The position numbers were made by a program, and so were the translations under genes. A DNA stretch of 56,782 bases. Origin: Chara braunii (taxonomy: Eukaryota > Streptophyta > Charophyceae > Charales > Characeae). Each line of letters starts with the position of its first letter. Position 1 is the stretch's first letter. The notes under the pieces are model-generated. The model searched no databases, was not told the origin of the DNA, and saw nothing but the letters and a program-made list of their open reading frames with translations. This document shows, piece after piece, positions 42,276 through 53,592 of the stretch. The stretch lies in contig BFEA01000149.1 in assembly GCA_003427395.1 (NCBI GenBank), positions 1,797,276 to 1,854,057 of the forward strand, given 5' to 3'.

Positions 42276-43393
42276 GCACATGACACTCAAGAAGAAGGCT
42301 AAATGCCTCTTTGACGTTGCCCTGTGGTCTGATAAACCACTCAAAGCACAAGAGAAAAAAAAAAAAAAAATGTACCCAATAGACACGTGTAAAGTCACGC
42401 CAACCTCAAAATATTCGATTTTTTTCAACCTCACTAATCACTCAGATTGGTAACCTGCACGTTAGACTCCTCCCGAGACCCGCAAGTTTGAGTCATTATT
42501 ATGAGTTAGGACTACTCTCCTGTCCACCAATTTACACTGTTTGCTGCTTATCCTTTGTTACGACGCAGTGTGCTTGAATAACAGGGATTAGTCACACTGA
42601 CTAATTTGAACTAAGAAAGAAGCTAAGATTAATGAAAGGGGAAGGGGTTACTTTGCAACAGTCTGCTTCTTATCTGAAAGCTTGGCCAAGACAGCCATGA
42701 AGAGGCGCATCATTGACCCTCGGTAGCAATGCCCTTTACAAGTCGTGAGTCAGATGGAGATTGCAAGACAGGTCATCGTCGGAGTTGCTGCAGCAACAGG
42801 TAAGTGGAACCGCTCTCCAGAAATGAGACCCCTCCCGCTCATCGGTCTCATCAAGCGTCTGGCTCAGTTACGGACTGCCACTTACTCAAACTCATCTGGT
42901 GCGGACGACACGATTATACACTTGGATCTCTCAGACATATCCTACTTACTCGATTAAACACGGTCACGCGCCCCTGGTCAAGTCCTCTTTCTTGTTTATT
43001 TCCTCGAGGCCCCCTCCACAGCTAGCTCGTGGCCAATCAGGTCATGCACACATCGATCATAATAGATGCGCAAAGACCCCCCCCCTCTTTTTTTTTGCTT
43101 ACACAGGAGGGTGAGGCTCTCACCGATCACGTACCAATTAACAGGTAATTGCTGCTTACGCACAAATGAGAAGACTGCAGGCCCAAGTCCCGGACGGGAA
43201 GGGATTGTGCCCAGTGCGTAGCAAGAGGATCAAATAGCTACTTGCACCACTCCCCATCGACTAGCTTCCAACCAAGTGACAAGACTAGTGTCACGTACTA
43301 ATCCTTCGTACCCACCCCAATCGCAAACCGAAGGCAGAAAAGAGGGGGAGAGGAGAAAGGGGTGACGTCAACGATTGTGCACTTTCAATCGCG
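42276..43393. other. no gene seen
   Basis: Short frames only, with an A run at 42355-42370 and a C/T run near 43080-43096. Confidence 0.45.
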
Positions 43394-43879
43394 TTACTCG
43401 TTTCTACGCTCACTATCCTTGTCTGATCCTACTCCAGAGGGACAAAGTGAAAGATCTTCCCAAAGCTGCCAGTCAAGCCCCAAGAGAATGTCGATCTCAT
43501 CACTCAAACTCGGAGCTGTCAGCGTATATCGCATCTCATGACTCCCTATTTCAAGAAACACTGGCCCCTTCAGAACAGGTAGCGGTGTCGATGGCAAGAG
43601 GTCCTCTCGTTCAGGCGGAAACTCTAGTACTTGGCAGTAATACCTTTGCGGACTCTTATCGTACAGTGACGCGGGCCATTCCTCCTGCCCCTTTTTCCTT
43701 TTTACTCCTCCCTTTTGAACCCCATCTCTTTTACTAGCCTTTGACTCAGGTAAACCGCATGCGATTAGCCTCCGCCCCACCACCTCCAGTAGGCATAAGT
43801 CGGTGTCCGCGGGGAGGAAGGAGAAGGTGGCGCTCTTTTCTTGCAGTTGAGTGAAGTCCAACGGCGAATCAGGTGTCAT
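43394..43879 (-). pseudogene. weak retropepsin-like fragment
   Basis: A 161-codon open frame ends with LSDEIDILLGLDWQLWEDLS. The string I-L-L-G-L-D-W is the typical last part of the aspartic protease of Ty3/gypsy-type retrotransposons (I-L-G-x-D-W). The preceding FLEIGSHEMRYTLTAPSL would be the strand before it. The catalytic D-(S/T)-G is not seen in this frame. It would be part of a minus-strand element, and the frame at 44851-44330 lies upstream of it. No reverse transcriptase or integrase is nearby. Low confidence. Confidence 0.3.
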
Positions 43880-44329
43880 ATGCTAATTCCCTCTCCCCTT
43901 CCAATAGCCAGCAAGTTGGCATGCACGTCGTCTACGCTCCCCTGCCTAGTAGACTTCCGTTGTAACTCCCCCTCAAGCTCCCTTGACTGCCGCGTCTTAT
44001 TCTCCCCTTGGTTTTGCGCGGTCTAACGAGACATCGCGCAAGCTTGTACGAAAAAGATTGACGTCAGCTGCTCTTCCACGAGCTCGTGTCGTTTTCGTTC
44101 GCACACCCTCCTCTTCTTCGTTGACCTCTTCTTGCTCTCTCTCCCTCTCTCTCTGGACACCACTCACTCTATTCAGACAGGTACTTCATTATCCCCCCCA
44201 TCATTGCTGCAGATGCTAACCAATCACGTGAGCTTGCGAACAGTGGTTGACGTCAATCGCACTCTGCGAGTTCCCGTTCCTCTCTTCGTTGACCTCTGTT
44301 CGCGACCCCAACATATCGCATGTCATGTC

Positions 44330-44851
44330 TCATACCCGTTTCTTACCTTTACTCTGTTTTCCTCTGGTCCCGCGACCTCTGGGAGTCGGCTGTCGCGAGC
44401 TGGCCTCAGGTCCCTTTTCCACCGGCTCCGCGACTCGGTGGTGCTTTTGGATCTCCTCGGGGCTGTTCCAGGACCTGAGATCCGTCTCTCGGTCCGCCTC
44501 GCTCATTTCGCTTTCCCCACCTGAGTCTCTCTCGTTATGTTGTTCCTCCCTTGTCTCGGTCCCAGTTGATGACTCGGTCTCGTGATAGATGACCGTCACC
44601 CTCAAGCCCACGGTCACCTCGTCCCGTCTGCACCTCCGCTCCGCCCTGTCGCGCGCTTCGGAAATGGCAGCCTGTAGCCTTTGATCACCTCGCATCTCCT
44701 CCTCTCTCCCCCCTTCTATGCAGACCTTCAGTCGGACTACTTCTCCCCCATCATAGTTCAGGGCCGTCGTAATCAGAGGGCCTTCACCCGACACTGGAAC
44801 CCAGCGCACTGTGTGCCGCCAACACCCAGGCCTATAGCCGTGTAGTGCCAT
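44330..44851 (-). CDS. unrecognised acidic 173-aa open frame
   Basis: The first half is ordered-looking (GCWRHTVRWVPVSGEGPLIT, then GGEVVRLKVCIEGGREEEMR, AAISEARDRAERRCRRDEVT). The second half is Glu/Ser/Arg-rich and disordered. It lies on the same strand about 450 bases upstream of the retropepsin-like frame and could be a gag-like part of the same remnant. No family is recognised. Confidence 0.25.
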   Translation of the reverse strand: MALHGYRPGCWRHTVRWVPVSGEGPLITTALNYDGGEVVRLKVCIEGGREEEMRGDQRLQAAISEARDRAERRCRRDEVTVGLRVTVIYHETESSTGTETREEQHNERDSGGESEMSEADRETDLRSWNSPEEIQKHHRVAEPVEKGPEASSRQPTPRGRGTRGKQSKGKKRV

Positions 44852-45329
44852 TGGTTACCCCACAGCTACTCCCTACTAGGAATAGTCAGTGTCGATACTC
44901 GACGCGCACATGCACGATAGGCCGACCGATCTCTCACCTCGCCACCCTGCTCTCCAGCACGCGAGAACACTGGCCAAACCAGGCGACCGAGAACGGATGG
45001 CCTGTTCCATCAATAGATCTTACCGACCAAAACAGCAAACGCACTTCTCTGTGCCCCTGTAAAGAAAAACGAGGATCTGCTTTCGCTTATAAAGATAATG
45101 GAGACCCTGCGTTTGCCGTTAGTGCCAATGTGCAGTGGTCCCATAACGGGATACCGGCGGATCTCCAACCCTCTTCAAATCGTATCATTAGCCTACCTCT
45201 GTCAGGTACCCGTGTCCGATGGCAAGGAGGGGGCTTATGACCCTTCTGAGGGGTGATAGGCCTCCTACCAATGCGGCCGCGGGTCGCCCTCCCCTTCTTT
45301 TGGAGCCTAACCACACGGCGTCAGTTCGG

Positions 45330-45855
45330 AGCTCACCCGCTGATTATATGCAAGGCAGGCCTACTTTGGCCATGGGCCGCTGGCTCGTAAATCGAACCGT
45401 TGGCTTCCCACGAAAGGACAGGCCAACAGGCCAAATTCGAAAATAAAAAATCTAAGCAATAATAACAAAAATAGTAATAAAGACAATAGTAATAAAATAA
45501 TGATAATAATCGCTGGAAGAGGAAAGGGAAATAAAGGGTTGCGCCCCAGAATCTCCCTGTGCAGCAACCTTGCCTGAATCGTGCCCCGCGTTTACACACG
45601 CGTCTGAGATTCCTACCCTTTCTTTTCCTATATGTATTTTTTTTCTTTTTAGTCCTCACTGTATCTGCCTCTTAACCTGGCCACCGGGGTCCGCGTGGCT
45701 CGGACAGACAGGTCTGGTACAGGCAATTTACGAGGGATCGATAAGACCCGGACCATGAGACGACAGTTACAGTCCGAAACCTGAATAGGCGGCCTTCCCT
45801 ATCGAGTGACAGATCGACGGGCGGAAAATTGGAAATGGAGGAACTAATTAATAAC

Positions 45856-45919
<64 letters not shown>

Positions 45920-46330
45920 GAGGAAAGAAAAGGTGGCGCTTCAAATTTCCTTCGCGCCACAGCTTCACCTAAATAGCGATGCAAGTCCACGCACAAGCCC
46001 AAACCCGATTTTCATCCTTACCTCTCTTCCTTTCTTTTCACACTTCCCCTACAGCTGTTGGGGTCCTACTGAGCGGAACTTAGACGCGCAAACCCGGTAC
46101 AGGTGATATTTGAAGGGTTGGGCCCGTCTAAACTGCAATACCACCGCTCGAGTTCGAAGCCCAGTCCTGTCGGCCTCCCCACGAAACGACAGGCCAGTCA
46201 AAGAAGGCGGAAAAAAAAGGATAATGATAACAATAAATAATAAAAAAAATAACAAAAGAAGTTAGACGGAACAATAACTGGGGTTCGGAGGCCATCGGAT
46301 TTTCCCTGAACTAAAGCTAGTAGTCCAACC
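45330..46330. mobile_element. three related A/T-tailed SINE-like units
   Basis: Units at about 45330-45520, 45690-45930 and 46060-46260 share a head with GGCCTnCC/GGCTTCCC..CGA..GACAGGCC and an A-rich tail of AATAATAA repeats. The third has CGAGTTCGAAGCCC, a B-box-like string. Each tail is followed by a similar text (AGAGGAAAG.., GCGCC..A). The relationship is visible but loose, so family membership is tentative. Confidence 0.4.
45855..45917. repeat. (AAT)n microsatellite
   Basis: About twenty uninterrupted AAT units form the tail of the middle SINE-like unit. Confidence 0.95.
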
Positions 46331-47720
46331 ACATTAATCAGACGTCTGATTTTCTATTTTTCTTTTCTTGTTGCTTTTTGTTTAGTTCTCTACCTTCTTG
46401 ACTGCTGTCAGTGTCATGCACCTGACCCATAACTTGCCTAGGGCGTAATCGGCGCGCAGCAGAAAAGACAGCACCGGTCTTCTCACCTCCGCGTCCCAGG
46501 GCGAACCCGACGGCTACCACGGTCACAGGCCAGTTGTGCTCTGCTGTACAGCAGGGGGCCGAGCCTGCGTGGACCAATGGAAGTCCTGTGGCGCACCCCT
46601 TTTGTTGAGGGTAACGTTATCGGGACTGGTCCACGCCGAGGCACAGCCTGGGTACGAGGAACAGCAGGGGTCCAAGATACGTCTATAGGCCAGAGCATCA
46701 GAGCGAGGACTAGTACCAAGCAGGAACTTGGTACACAGAGGAGGGTCAGGATACCGCGCCCTCCGACAGCGTGTGCACAGGAGTGATCCCGCAATGTCTC
46801 TAAATCCTAAATTCTATCTTCGAGAGCCACAATTTTCCGACCCGCAGTTCCTACCGCCTGCCAACAGATTTGGGCGTTCGAGCAGTACCCACGTGTTACC
46901 AGGCCGGAATGACTTGTGCGGACACGCGCATGGGGGACGATTGCATTAATCGCTCGTATGTGTGTGCACGCATAAGCCATTCCGACTGGTGGTGCATGCT
47001 GGCGATGAAGGCTACCCCCCCCCCCCCCTTCCTTGATCGATCAACCTCTGCGAGCAAGATGAGATGGCGGATTCCATGCCCATACAACTATTACAAAAAG
47101 TTCATTCATATATGCATCGACAGATCTAACCAGACCACGCCTGCGGGTCTTACTCGGCCCAATTCCAAAAATCTTTTTTTTTTTTTTTTTTTTAATCTTG
47201 AAAACAACGTCCCTGTCAGTGATAGTGGTGCTGATAAGGGCAGTCACCACTAGCACCCGGGGAGTGGCTCCATCTATTGGTGGGGAGCATCACCTGCTGG
47301 AAAACGGGTCCAGCGTCCCAAATACAGAACAATGCATGACTGGTTTGTTGAATTTTGGGCTGCAGCGAACGAGAGGGTTGTTTCCTGCCAGCATTGATTA
47401 CCCTGGGTAACCAGTAACCAGGGGATTGACTGAACAGGCATACTTGAGGGCAGACTCATCCTGAGAAATAGAAACAGCAACTGCAATGATGTGGGGCAGC
47501 AGCCTCTTCACCCGTTCCCGGGCGCCAGGAAGAAATTTCGATAGCTAGCTCTGATCTTCCCCTACTACTCAGCATCTTATGCAGATTAATCATACCCAAG
47601 CCAGGATATCGGGACCATGGCCATTGGAGGTGGGGGAAAAGAGTCTGGAAAGTCTGCAGCAGAACGCAGGGGAATAGATGGGTCAACCACTGACCAATCA
47701 GCGAAAATCAACCTATAATC
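46331..47720. other. no gene seen
   Basis: Short frames, a C run at 47019-47029 and a T run at about 47175-47193. No recognised feature. Confidence 0.45.
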
Positions 47721-47786
47721 CTTGTTTATTTTTCCATTTTTTTTACCCTTGTCCTCCTCCCACTTAATTTCACCCATCTTCCTTCC

Positions 47787-49702
47787 CTAGTTTCCTCCAA
47801 GCCAGCTGAGACTGAATTGTTTGATGTCTTGAAGAATCTCTGATTTAGAAGATAAGTGTTGAATCTTTTTTTTTGTATGTTCCCATATTGATAATATTTC
47901 TGTTTGAATTTGTTGTTTTATTATTTCAGTGAATTCTGGGCCATCTAACCTGGCCCCCTCCATCTCATAGGTGCATCTTCTTAGCCATATGGCACACATA
48001 ACCGCCCTCCTCCCAATAGTGAAGAGGTTCTTAGTAAAATCTTCTTTAGGCTCTTGGGTCCATGATTCCAGGAAAATGGATTTCCAGCAACAAGGTCACG
48101 GGGTGGGTGGATGTAGCTGACTCCATATTCGGTCCCACCATCTCCAAAGCCACAATGCACCAGGGCATTGCATGAATACGTGTTCTATGGTTTCCGGGAT
48201 TAATCTACTAGGGAAGGCAGATTTACAGAATCTACACCAGCGTGTGGCAATACCTCTTTGTTCTAAAGAGGATCTATCTATCAGCCAATCATTAGTGGGG
48301 AGGCACCTATGTTCAATTTGCCATTGAAGTGACGTTACCTTTGCTGGTTTGGACTTTGTTAACCGGAACCATTTTATCGGTCTGATCTCTTTTCTGCTGA
48401 GACTGAGGTGTTTCATCCACTTGGCAGATACTCTATCTTTTAGGTTAATTCTTGTTCTCAACATTCGGTAAGTGGATTTCACTGTTAAACTTTGGAGATC
48501 TCTTTGGTATGTTGTATTACCTTTCGTAGATCTTTTGCTCTTTATTGGTGAGTCTCAAATCTAATTAGCAGGATCTAGTGCCAATTGAGGGATGAGAGTA
48601 TCAGGTTTGAAAGCCCTTCGTTGATCCTTTATCTTTAATACTCTGATTCTGAAGATTTGACATTCTTGGATCCACTTGACCTGATCTTGTTTTTTCAGGC
48701 AGATATAGTTATCTTGTGTCAGATCATAGAGTTCCAAGTGGATGTCCCCATTCGTGAATTTGTCCATGATAGACCCAACCACTTGGGGCTGATTTCTGAT
48801 TGCTACCCAGTCGTTTATCTCTAATTTGGGTCCTCTTCTAAGTATTTTGACCATTCCAGTGGGATTAAATCAATGATTTTTTCGAGAGTCTGTTTTGAGT
48901 GGTGACAGTAGCGGAGGTGCTCTTGCAAGATGCATGGTTCAATCCAATCATTTGATTCAGTATCCCATATATCTTTAATCCTTATGATCCCTTTTCTAAC
49001 CCAACTCTTCCATGGCGAATCCATACAGTGAAGTACGCACCCTTGAGCATCCCTAATCCATCTGTTATCAAAGAGGGGTTGCTGGCACACCTCTTCCCAT
49101 CTTTCAGGGGAGAGTTTGTCAGGCAGTGGAAGTCTCCTCCATGTCTGGAGAAGTGTTATCCAAAAAGGATAATTTCATAGATCATTTCTTGCAGCTTGTC
49201 TGTCTGAGGTCATTTGATCGGAGGTAGTTTTGGGGGATCCTCTAGGCAAAGGCCAGGAGCGGTTCTCTAACCACATCAATGGGTCAATGCCCTCAGGTGT
49301 AGAGGGGGCTAATCGTTTGATTTGTTCTCATGCCAAAGATGACCAGGGAATTTAAGGATTGAAAAACAACCATGTAATCCATTGGATAGATAAAGTCATT
49401 GCTTGAGTAGCTGGGTCGATGATTCTCAATCCTCCCTTGACCTTGGGCTAGATAACTGATTGCCATGCTACTCTACTAATTACGTTTTTTAACTCGTGAT
49501 TACCCCTCCATAGGAAAGTTGATAGCTGTTGTTGGAATATCTTGAGAGTCGCCTTGTCCATTGCCCAAATTGCTGATTTATACCATATGGAAGCAAAAAC
49601 AACATTGTTAATGGCTAAAGCACGACCCATTAGTGAAGCGTGCCAGTGCTTATTTTTCCACAGTTCCAACTTGGTAAGTGCTGGCTGGCTTTGGTTTGTC
49701 AT
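47787..49702 (-). pseudogene. LINE thumb, connection and C-terminal zinc-knuckle region
   Basis: Piece 49702-49448 holds the thumb (WKNKHWHASLMGRALAINNV, then LSTFLWRG). Pieces 49090-48821 and 48854-48561 are the connecting region. Piece 48482-48096 has IEHRCLPTNDWLIDR, then CRFCKSAFPSRLIPETIEHV and FMQCPGALWLWRWW, a zf-RVT-type C-x2-C...H-x4-C knuckle. Piece 47999-47787 gives the C-terminal AIWLRRCTYEMEG. All are out of frame with one another. Confidence 0.8.
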
Positions 49703-49802
49703 CTGCAGAGAGAGATATCCTCAATACCCTAATAGGAGAGTCTGTAGCCAACCATTTGACTCGTGGTTGTTCAGGGGGTCTAGCGCCTTGATGATGGATC
49801 CA

Positions 49803-51445
49803 CTACCTTAATGTTTTACTACCCCAGTTAACTTTCATATCTGATAGACGGCAAAATCTGCCCATCATTCTTTGGATTTCCACTAGGTTCTCTTGAGACG
49901 CTTCTAACATGAGAGATAGGTCATCTGCAAACAGAGAACAGACCGGGATGGCTTCCTTAGAAATGAAGGTAATTTGGAAACGTTTGATGTCCTTATGTTG
50001 TCTCAAGTTTGTTGCTAATGCCTCCATGATCATCACAAATAAAAAGGGAGCAATTGGATCCCCTTGCCTTACTGATCGATGTAAGGGGATGGGGGTGTCA
50101 AGTTTCCATTAACCATTACACGAGTGGTTGCATTGTGACGTAGTATCTGGATCCATCTCCTGAAACTATGACCAAAGTGAAATTTTTCTAAGCACTTATC
50201 CAGAAAGAACCAATCCACATGATCGTACGCTTTTTCAAAGTCAATAAAGATGAACCCTGCATTCAACTTAGATTGACGAGTAATCCTTATTAGCTCATTG
50301 ATTAGAAGAACGTTGTCCTGTATGTTCCTTCCAGTGATAAAGCCGGACTGGTCAGGATGGATGATGTCTGCAATAACTTTAGTGAGGCGGACAGCTAATG
50401 CCTTAGCTATCAGTTTATAAACTACTTTGAGAAGCGTGATAGGATGATAATTCCTTATATTCGTTTTTTCTCCTTTTTTGTATAAAAGCGTTAATACTCT
50501 TTGACCCACAATCTCGCCCATTTCTCATGAGGTCCAGACTGCATTGAGATAATCCATGAGGTCTTGTGAGAGAGAATCCCAGAGGGATTCCCAGAATTCT
50601 TTAGGTAGTCCATCTATTCCTGTTTTTTTTTCTTATTTCATAAGCATTTGTGTTGTCCATATCTCATCTTTCGTGAGGGGTTTATCCATCATTACCTTTT
50701 GCTCCTCAGACAACTTTTTGTTGAGTGAAATTAAAAATTCGTCTATTTCTTGGATTCTTTGGTTTATTGGGATGTCACTGTTTTCTGAAGAGAAGAGATC
50801 TTTGTAGATTGCCAGTTTAGTGCATGCCGCAGTCGAGGTGACCCATGGAGCTTCCTTGTCTCTGTGATCAGCCAATGCCTCAATAACAGTTTTTCCTGTT
50901 CTTGCCTTGACTATTGCAAAGAATCGCGCATCCATGGATCCTTTTATCTTGTAACACCTAAGTTTTTCCCTGATTCTCATCCCTTGCCATCTGTATTTCA
51001 TCTGTGTTAGTAGTTTCTTTTCAAGGTCTAGTAGTTCGTTTGCTAAAGGTTCTAGGATCTCTCCATCTTGTGATTTCGTCTCTTGATGTTGAATCTCTTG
51101 AATTCGCTTTTGGAGTTGAGTTTCCTTTGAGTGTCTTTGTGATAACAATATTTCTGAATATTCATTGCATTTACGGCCTATAAATGCTAGACCGTTGTTG
51201 AACCATATTATGTCATTGTTTATGATATCTTTCTCTTCTTTCCAAAATTTCCATACATCACGAAGATAGCTGGTGAAGCATTCCATTTTGAGATGGGAGG
51301 CGTTCAATTTGTAGTATCCTTTTCCTTGGTCCGGTTTCTTTCTAAATGAAAAAATGGCTACACACATCGCATGATCTAGACCAGGGAAATGACTCTTGGG
51401 GAAGATCTCTGCCACTTGTAAGACTCCTTCTAACTCCTCAGCCAC
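49803..51445 (-). pseudogene. LINE linker and reverse transcriptase domain
   Basis: A 270-codon linker (51445-50633) precedes the polymerase. In 50521-50069 are VLTLLYKKGEKTNIRNYHPI, TLLKVVYKLIAKALAVRL, QSGFITGRNIQDNVLLINEL and FIDFEKAYDHVDW, the usual fingers and palm motifs with the first catalytic Asp in FIDFEKAYD. The piece 50036-49803 has CSLFADDLSLML, the F-A-D-D catalytic motif. Stops and shifts near 50620-50520 and 50070 break it. The key catalytic residues survive even though the frame does not. Confidence 0.9.
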
Positions 51446-52120
51446 GAGGATTAGATCTATTCGAAATTTTGTGCTTTGACCTGAATGACCCTTCCTGAAG
51501 CAGGTAAATATTTTGCTGGTAGGATGGAGTCTTCTGTAAGAAACAAACTGATTTAGGGATCAATATAGGTTATCTATTATTAGTTCATCATTTTTCGCAT
51601 AAGCTGGGCATGGGGAAAGAATCTTCCATCTATCCAGATTCCGATCTGGTGCTGCATTGAAGTCCCCTGCTATAATTACTGGAATTCCAACTGGGAGGTG
51701 TGGGAAAATATTCTCAAAGAAAGTCTTTCGTTCCTTAACTTCATTTGGTCCATACACACATAAGATGCTAACGAATTCAATCTCTAACATTGCTAAAATA
51801 TATACCCATCTTCCTTCTACTTCATCTACCTCCCAATTAAGGACTTCAACTCTAGATAATGGTGAAACCCAAATTGCTACATCAGCACTCCCTGCCTTAG
51901 GGGCGTGAGCTCTATAGGATTGGTGCGGCCAAATGTCTTTGTGGCGATGGTTGTGGGCTTCTGTATCCATTAGGTGGGTTTCTTGAATGCAGACCACATC
52001 CGGTCATTGTCTTCCATCTATAACCCTTCAGTTAGTCATATATAGCTTGTTTCTTATTGGGGTTGACTGACGCTAAACCGTTTACATTAAGAGATCGTAG
52101 GTCTAGGTCTGCCCTTCTCC
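51380..52120 (-). pseudogene. LINE endonuclease domain
   Basis: LRSLNVNGL is followed, across a stop and a one-base shift near 52003, by DVVCIQETHL (the catalytic Glu motif). Then come AIWVSPLSRVEVLNWE, GRWVYILAMLEIEFVSIL, the Y-x-P motif VYGPN, and the G-D-F-N motif IIAGDFNAAPD. The final S-D-H motif is represented by GLDHAMCVAIF in the next piece. This is the EEP-type nuclease that nicks target DNA to prime reverse transcription. Confidence 0.85.
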
Positions 52121-52199
52121 TTGCTAGCTTCCAGTCCTTGTCCTTATTATACAGCGAGTCTATCTTCTTTATTTCTTCCATCTTTAAAATAAAAAAAGT

Positions 52200-53592
52200 C
52201 ACAGAGATCACAACCGTTTCCCCGTCTAGAAGTGTTTCTTCACAGATCTACCCACTTCCCAATGTTCAAGATTCCACTGGCCTCTAGAGTGCCATGGAAT
52301 AGGAGTCGAAGAAGAATGACCCCTACTTCTCCCTCAGATCAAAACTTGCTTGCTTTGAGTTTCAGCATTTGCAATTATTTTAAACTGTCATTACTAAACC
52401 ATCGTAAGCTTGCCTGTTTGGCAGTCTCATTTTTTATATAGACATCCCTTTCTGCCAATCTGCCTGCAGTTTTATCAATAGTGAGGGTGGCCACTCCGCC
52501 AAGGGGGAGGTGCTCCTTTATGCATTTCATGATATCCCCTTTAATCAGATATTCACCTGCAATTCCCCCAGTGATAGTAGAAAGAGAAAGGAAAGTAGAT
52601 TTAGTACCCTGGATCGTTACTTCTCCATAAAGAGCGCCCGAGGGTTCCAAAAATCTGCTCCTGATCAACGAGCATTTCAAAAATAGCATCATATAGATCG
52701 AAACACACCAAGGGGAGCGAAGAAATGAGGGAGAAAAGACGGACTCATGCATCCATACTCAATAAACAACAAATCCGAAATATAGTCGTGTGCAAAGATC
52801 GATCATAACTGAAAATCAAAATTATACAGAGGGTTGAAGAAGAATGCACCACACCGCCAACCCTTTTCTCTCTCTCTCTTTCTCACCCTCTCTTCCGATG
52901 CGAGCAGTCCGTCGCCTCGCACCTACTATCAACCCAAAGTTGTCACCCCGCTTAGCCCGAGGATGCAAGCCAGCTTTGCCCATGTGCCACAATCCTTCGC
53001 AGCTACACGTCAACCCCGCATACTCAGCGCCAGCCCGTCGGATCGCCCAACTCCTCACTCACCTTTCTGCTCCTTCCCGTTAGTCGATCCTCTCGACCTC
53101 GCTAATCTCAAGTCTGATTAGAGAGCAAGTTAATCGCGCTTGCGGGATTTATAGCCTTTGCATCTGCGCGCGATAACCCTGATTGTGTCAAGGTGGAGGG
53201 AGAAGGAAGGAAGGACGTGTCTACGACTGCATGACCAAGCCGCGACATGGGGGGCGTAGCCACTCTCCACACATCGATCCAGTCATGCATCGTTCTAGAC
53301 AATGAGACAGAAAAAGGAACGCATGCAAAGGCACGAAGGAGTCAAGGAAGGAATATTACAATTATGTCCACGCCTACCAAGAAGAGATTACAGTTACAAC
53401 AAGGATTAAGGTGCGGGCGGCCAAGAACGCAGAGCCAGCCGCAGAAATGCACGCGCAAGCAGAAGTCATTGCGCAGAAAAATTCCAGTGCGCCCAAATTC
53501 CCCTTAATCAAAATCCTAAGTGCAAAAACGAAATTATGAGAACGCTCATGGCTCTGCGCACATTCAAAAATTCGAAAAGGATTTCCCCCCCC
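52200..53592. other. no certain gene; possible ORF1 remnant at 52375-52752 (-)
   Basis: A 125-codon minus-strand frame (GEVTIQGTKSTFLSLSTI, then GGVATLTIDKTAGRLAERDV) lies upstream of the LINE endonuclease and could be an ORF1 remnant, but no RNA-binding or zinc motif is visible. The rest is unremarkable. Confidence 0.35.

Larger units (their letters stand above)
47787..52120 (-). mobile_element. decayed LINE (non-LTR retrotransposon)
   Basis: On the minus strand the order is apurinic/apyrimidinic endonuclease, reverse transcriptase, thumb/connection region and C-terminal Cys/His knuckle, the layout of a plant-type L1-like element. The coding region is cut into at least nine pieces by stops and frameshifts. 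The N-terminal text LRSLNVNGLAS at about 52105-52075 starts the endonuclease. The coding text ends near 47787. No clean poly(A) tail or target-site duplication was found, and only A-rich text follows near 47735. ORF1 is not recognised. It is inactive. Confidence 0.9.
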
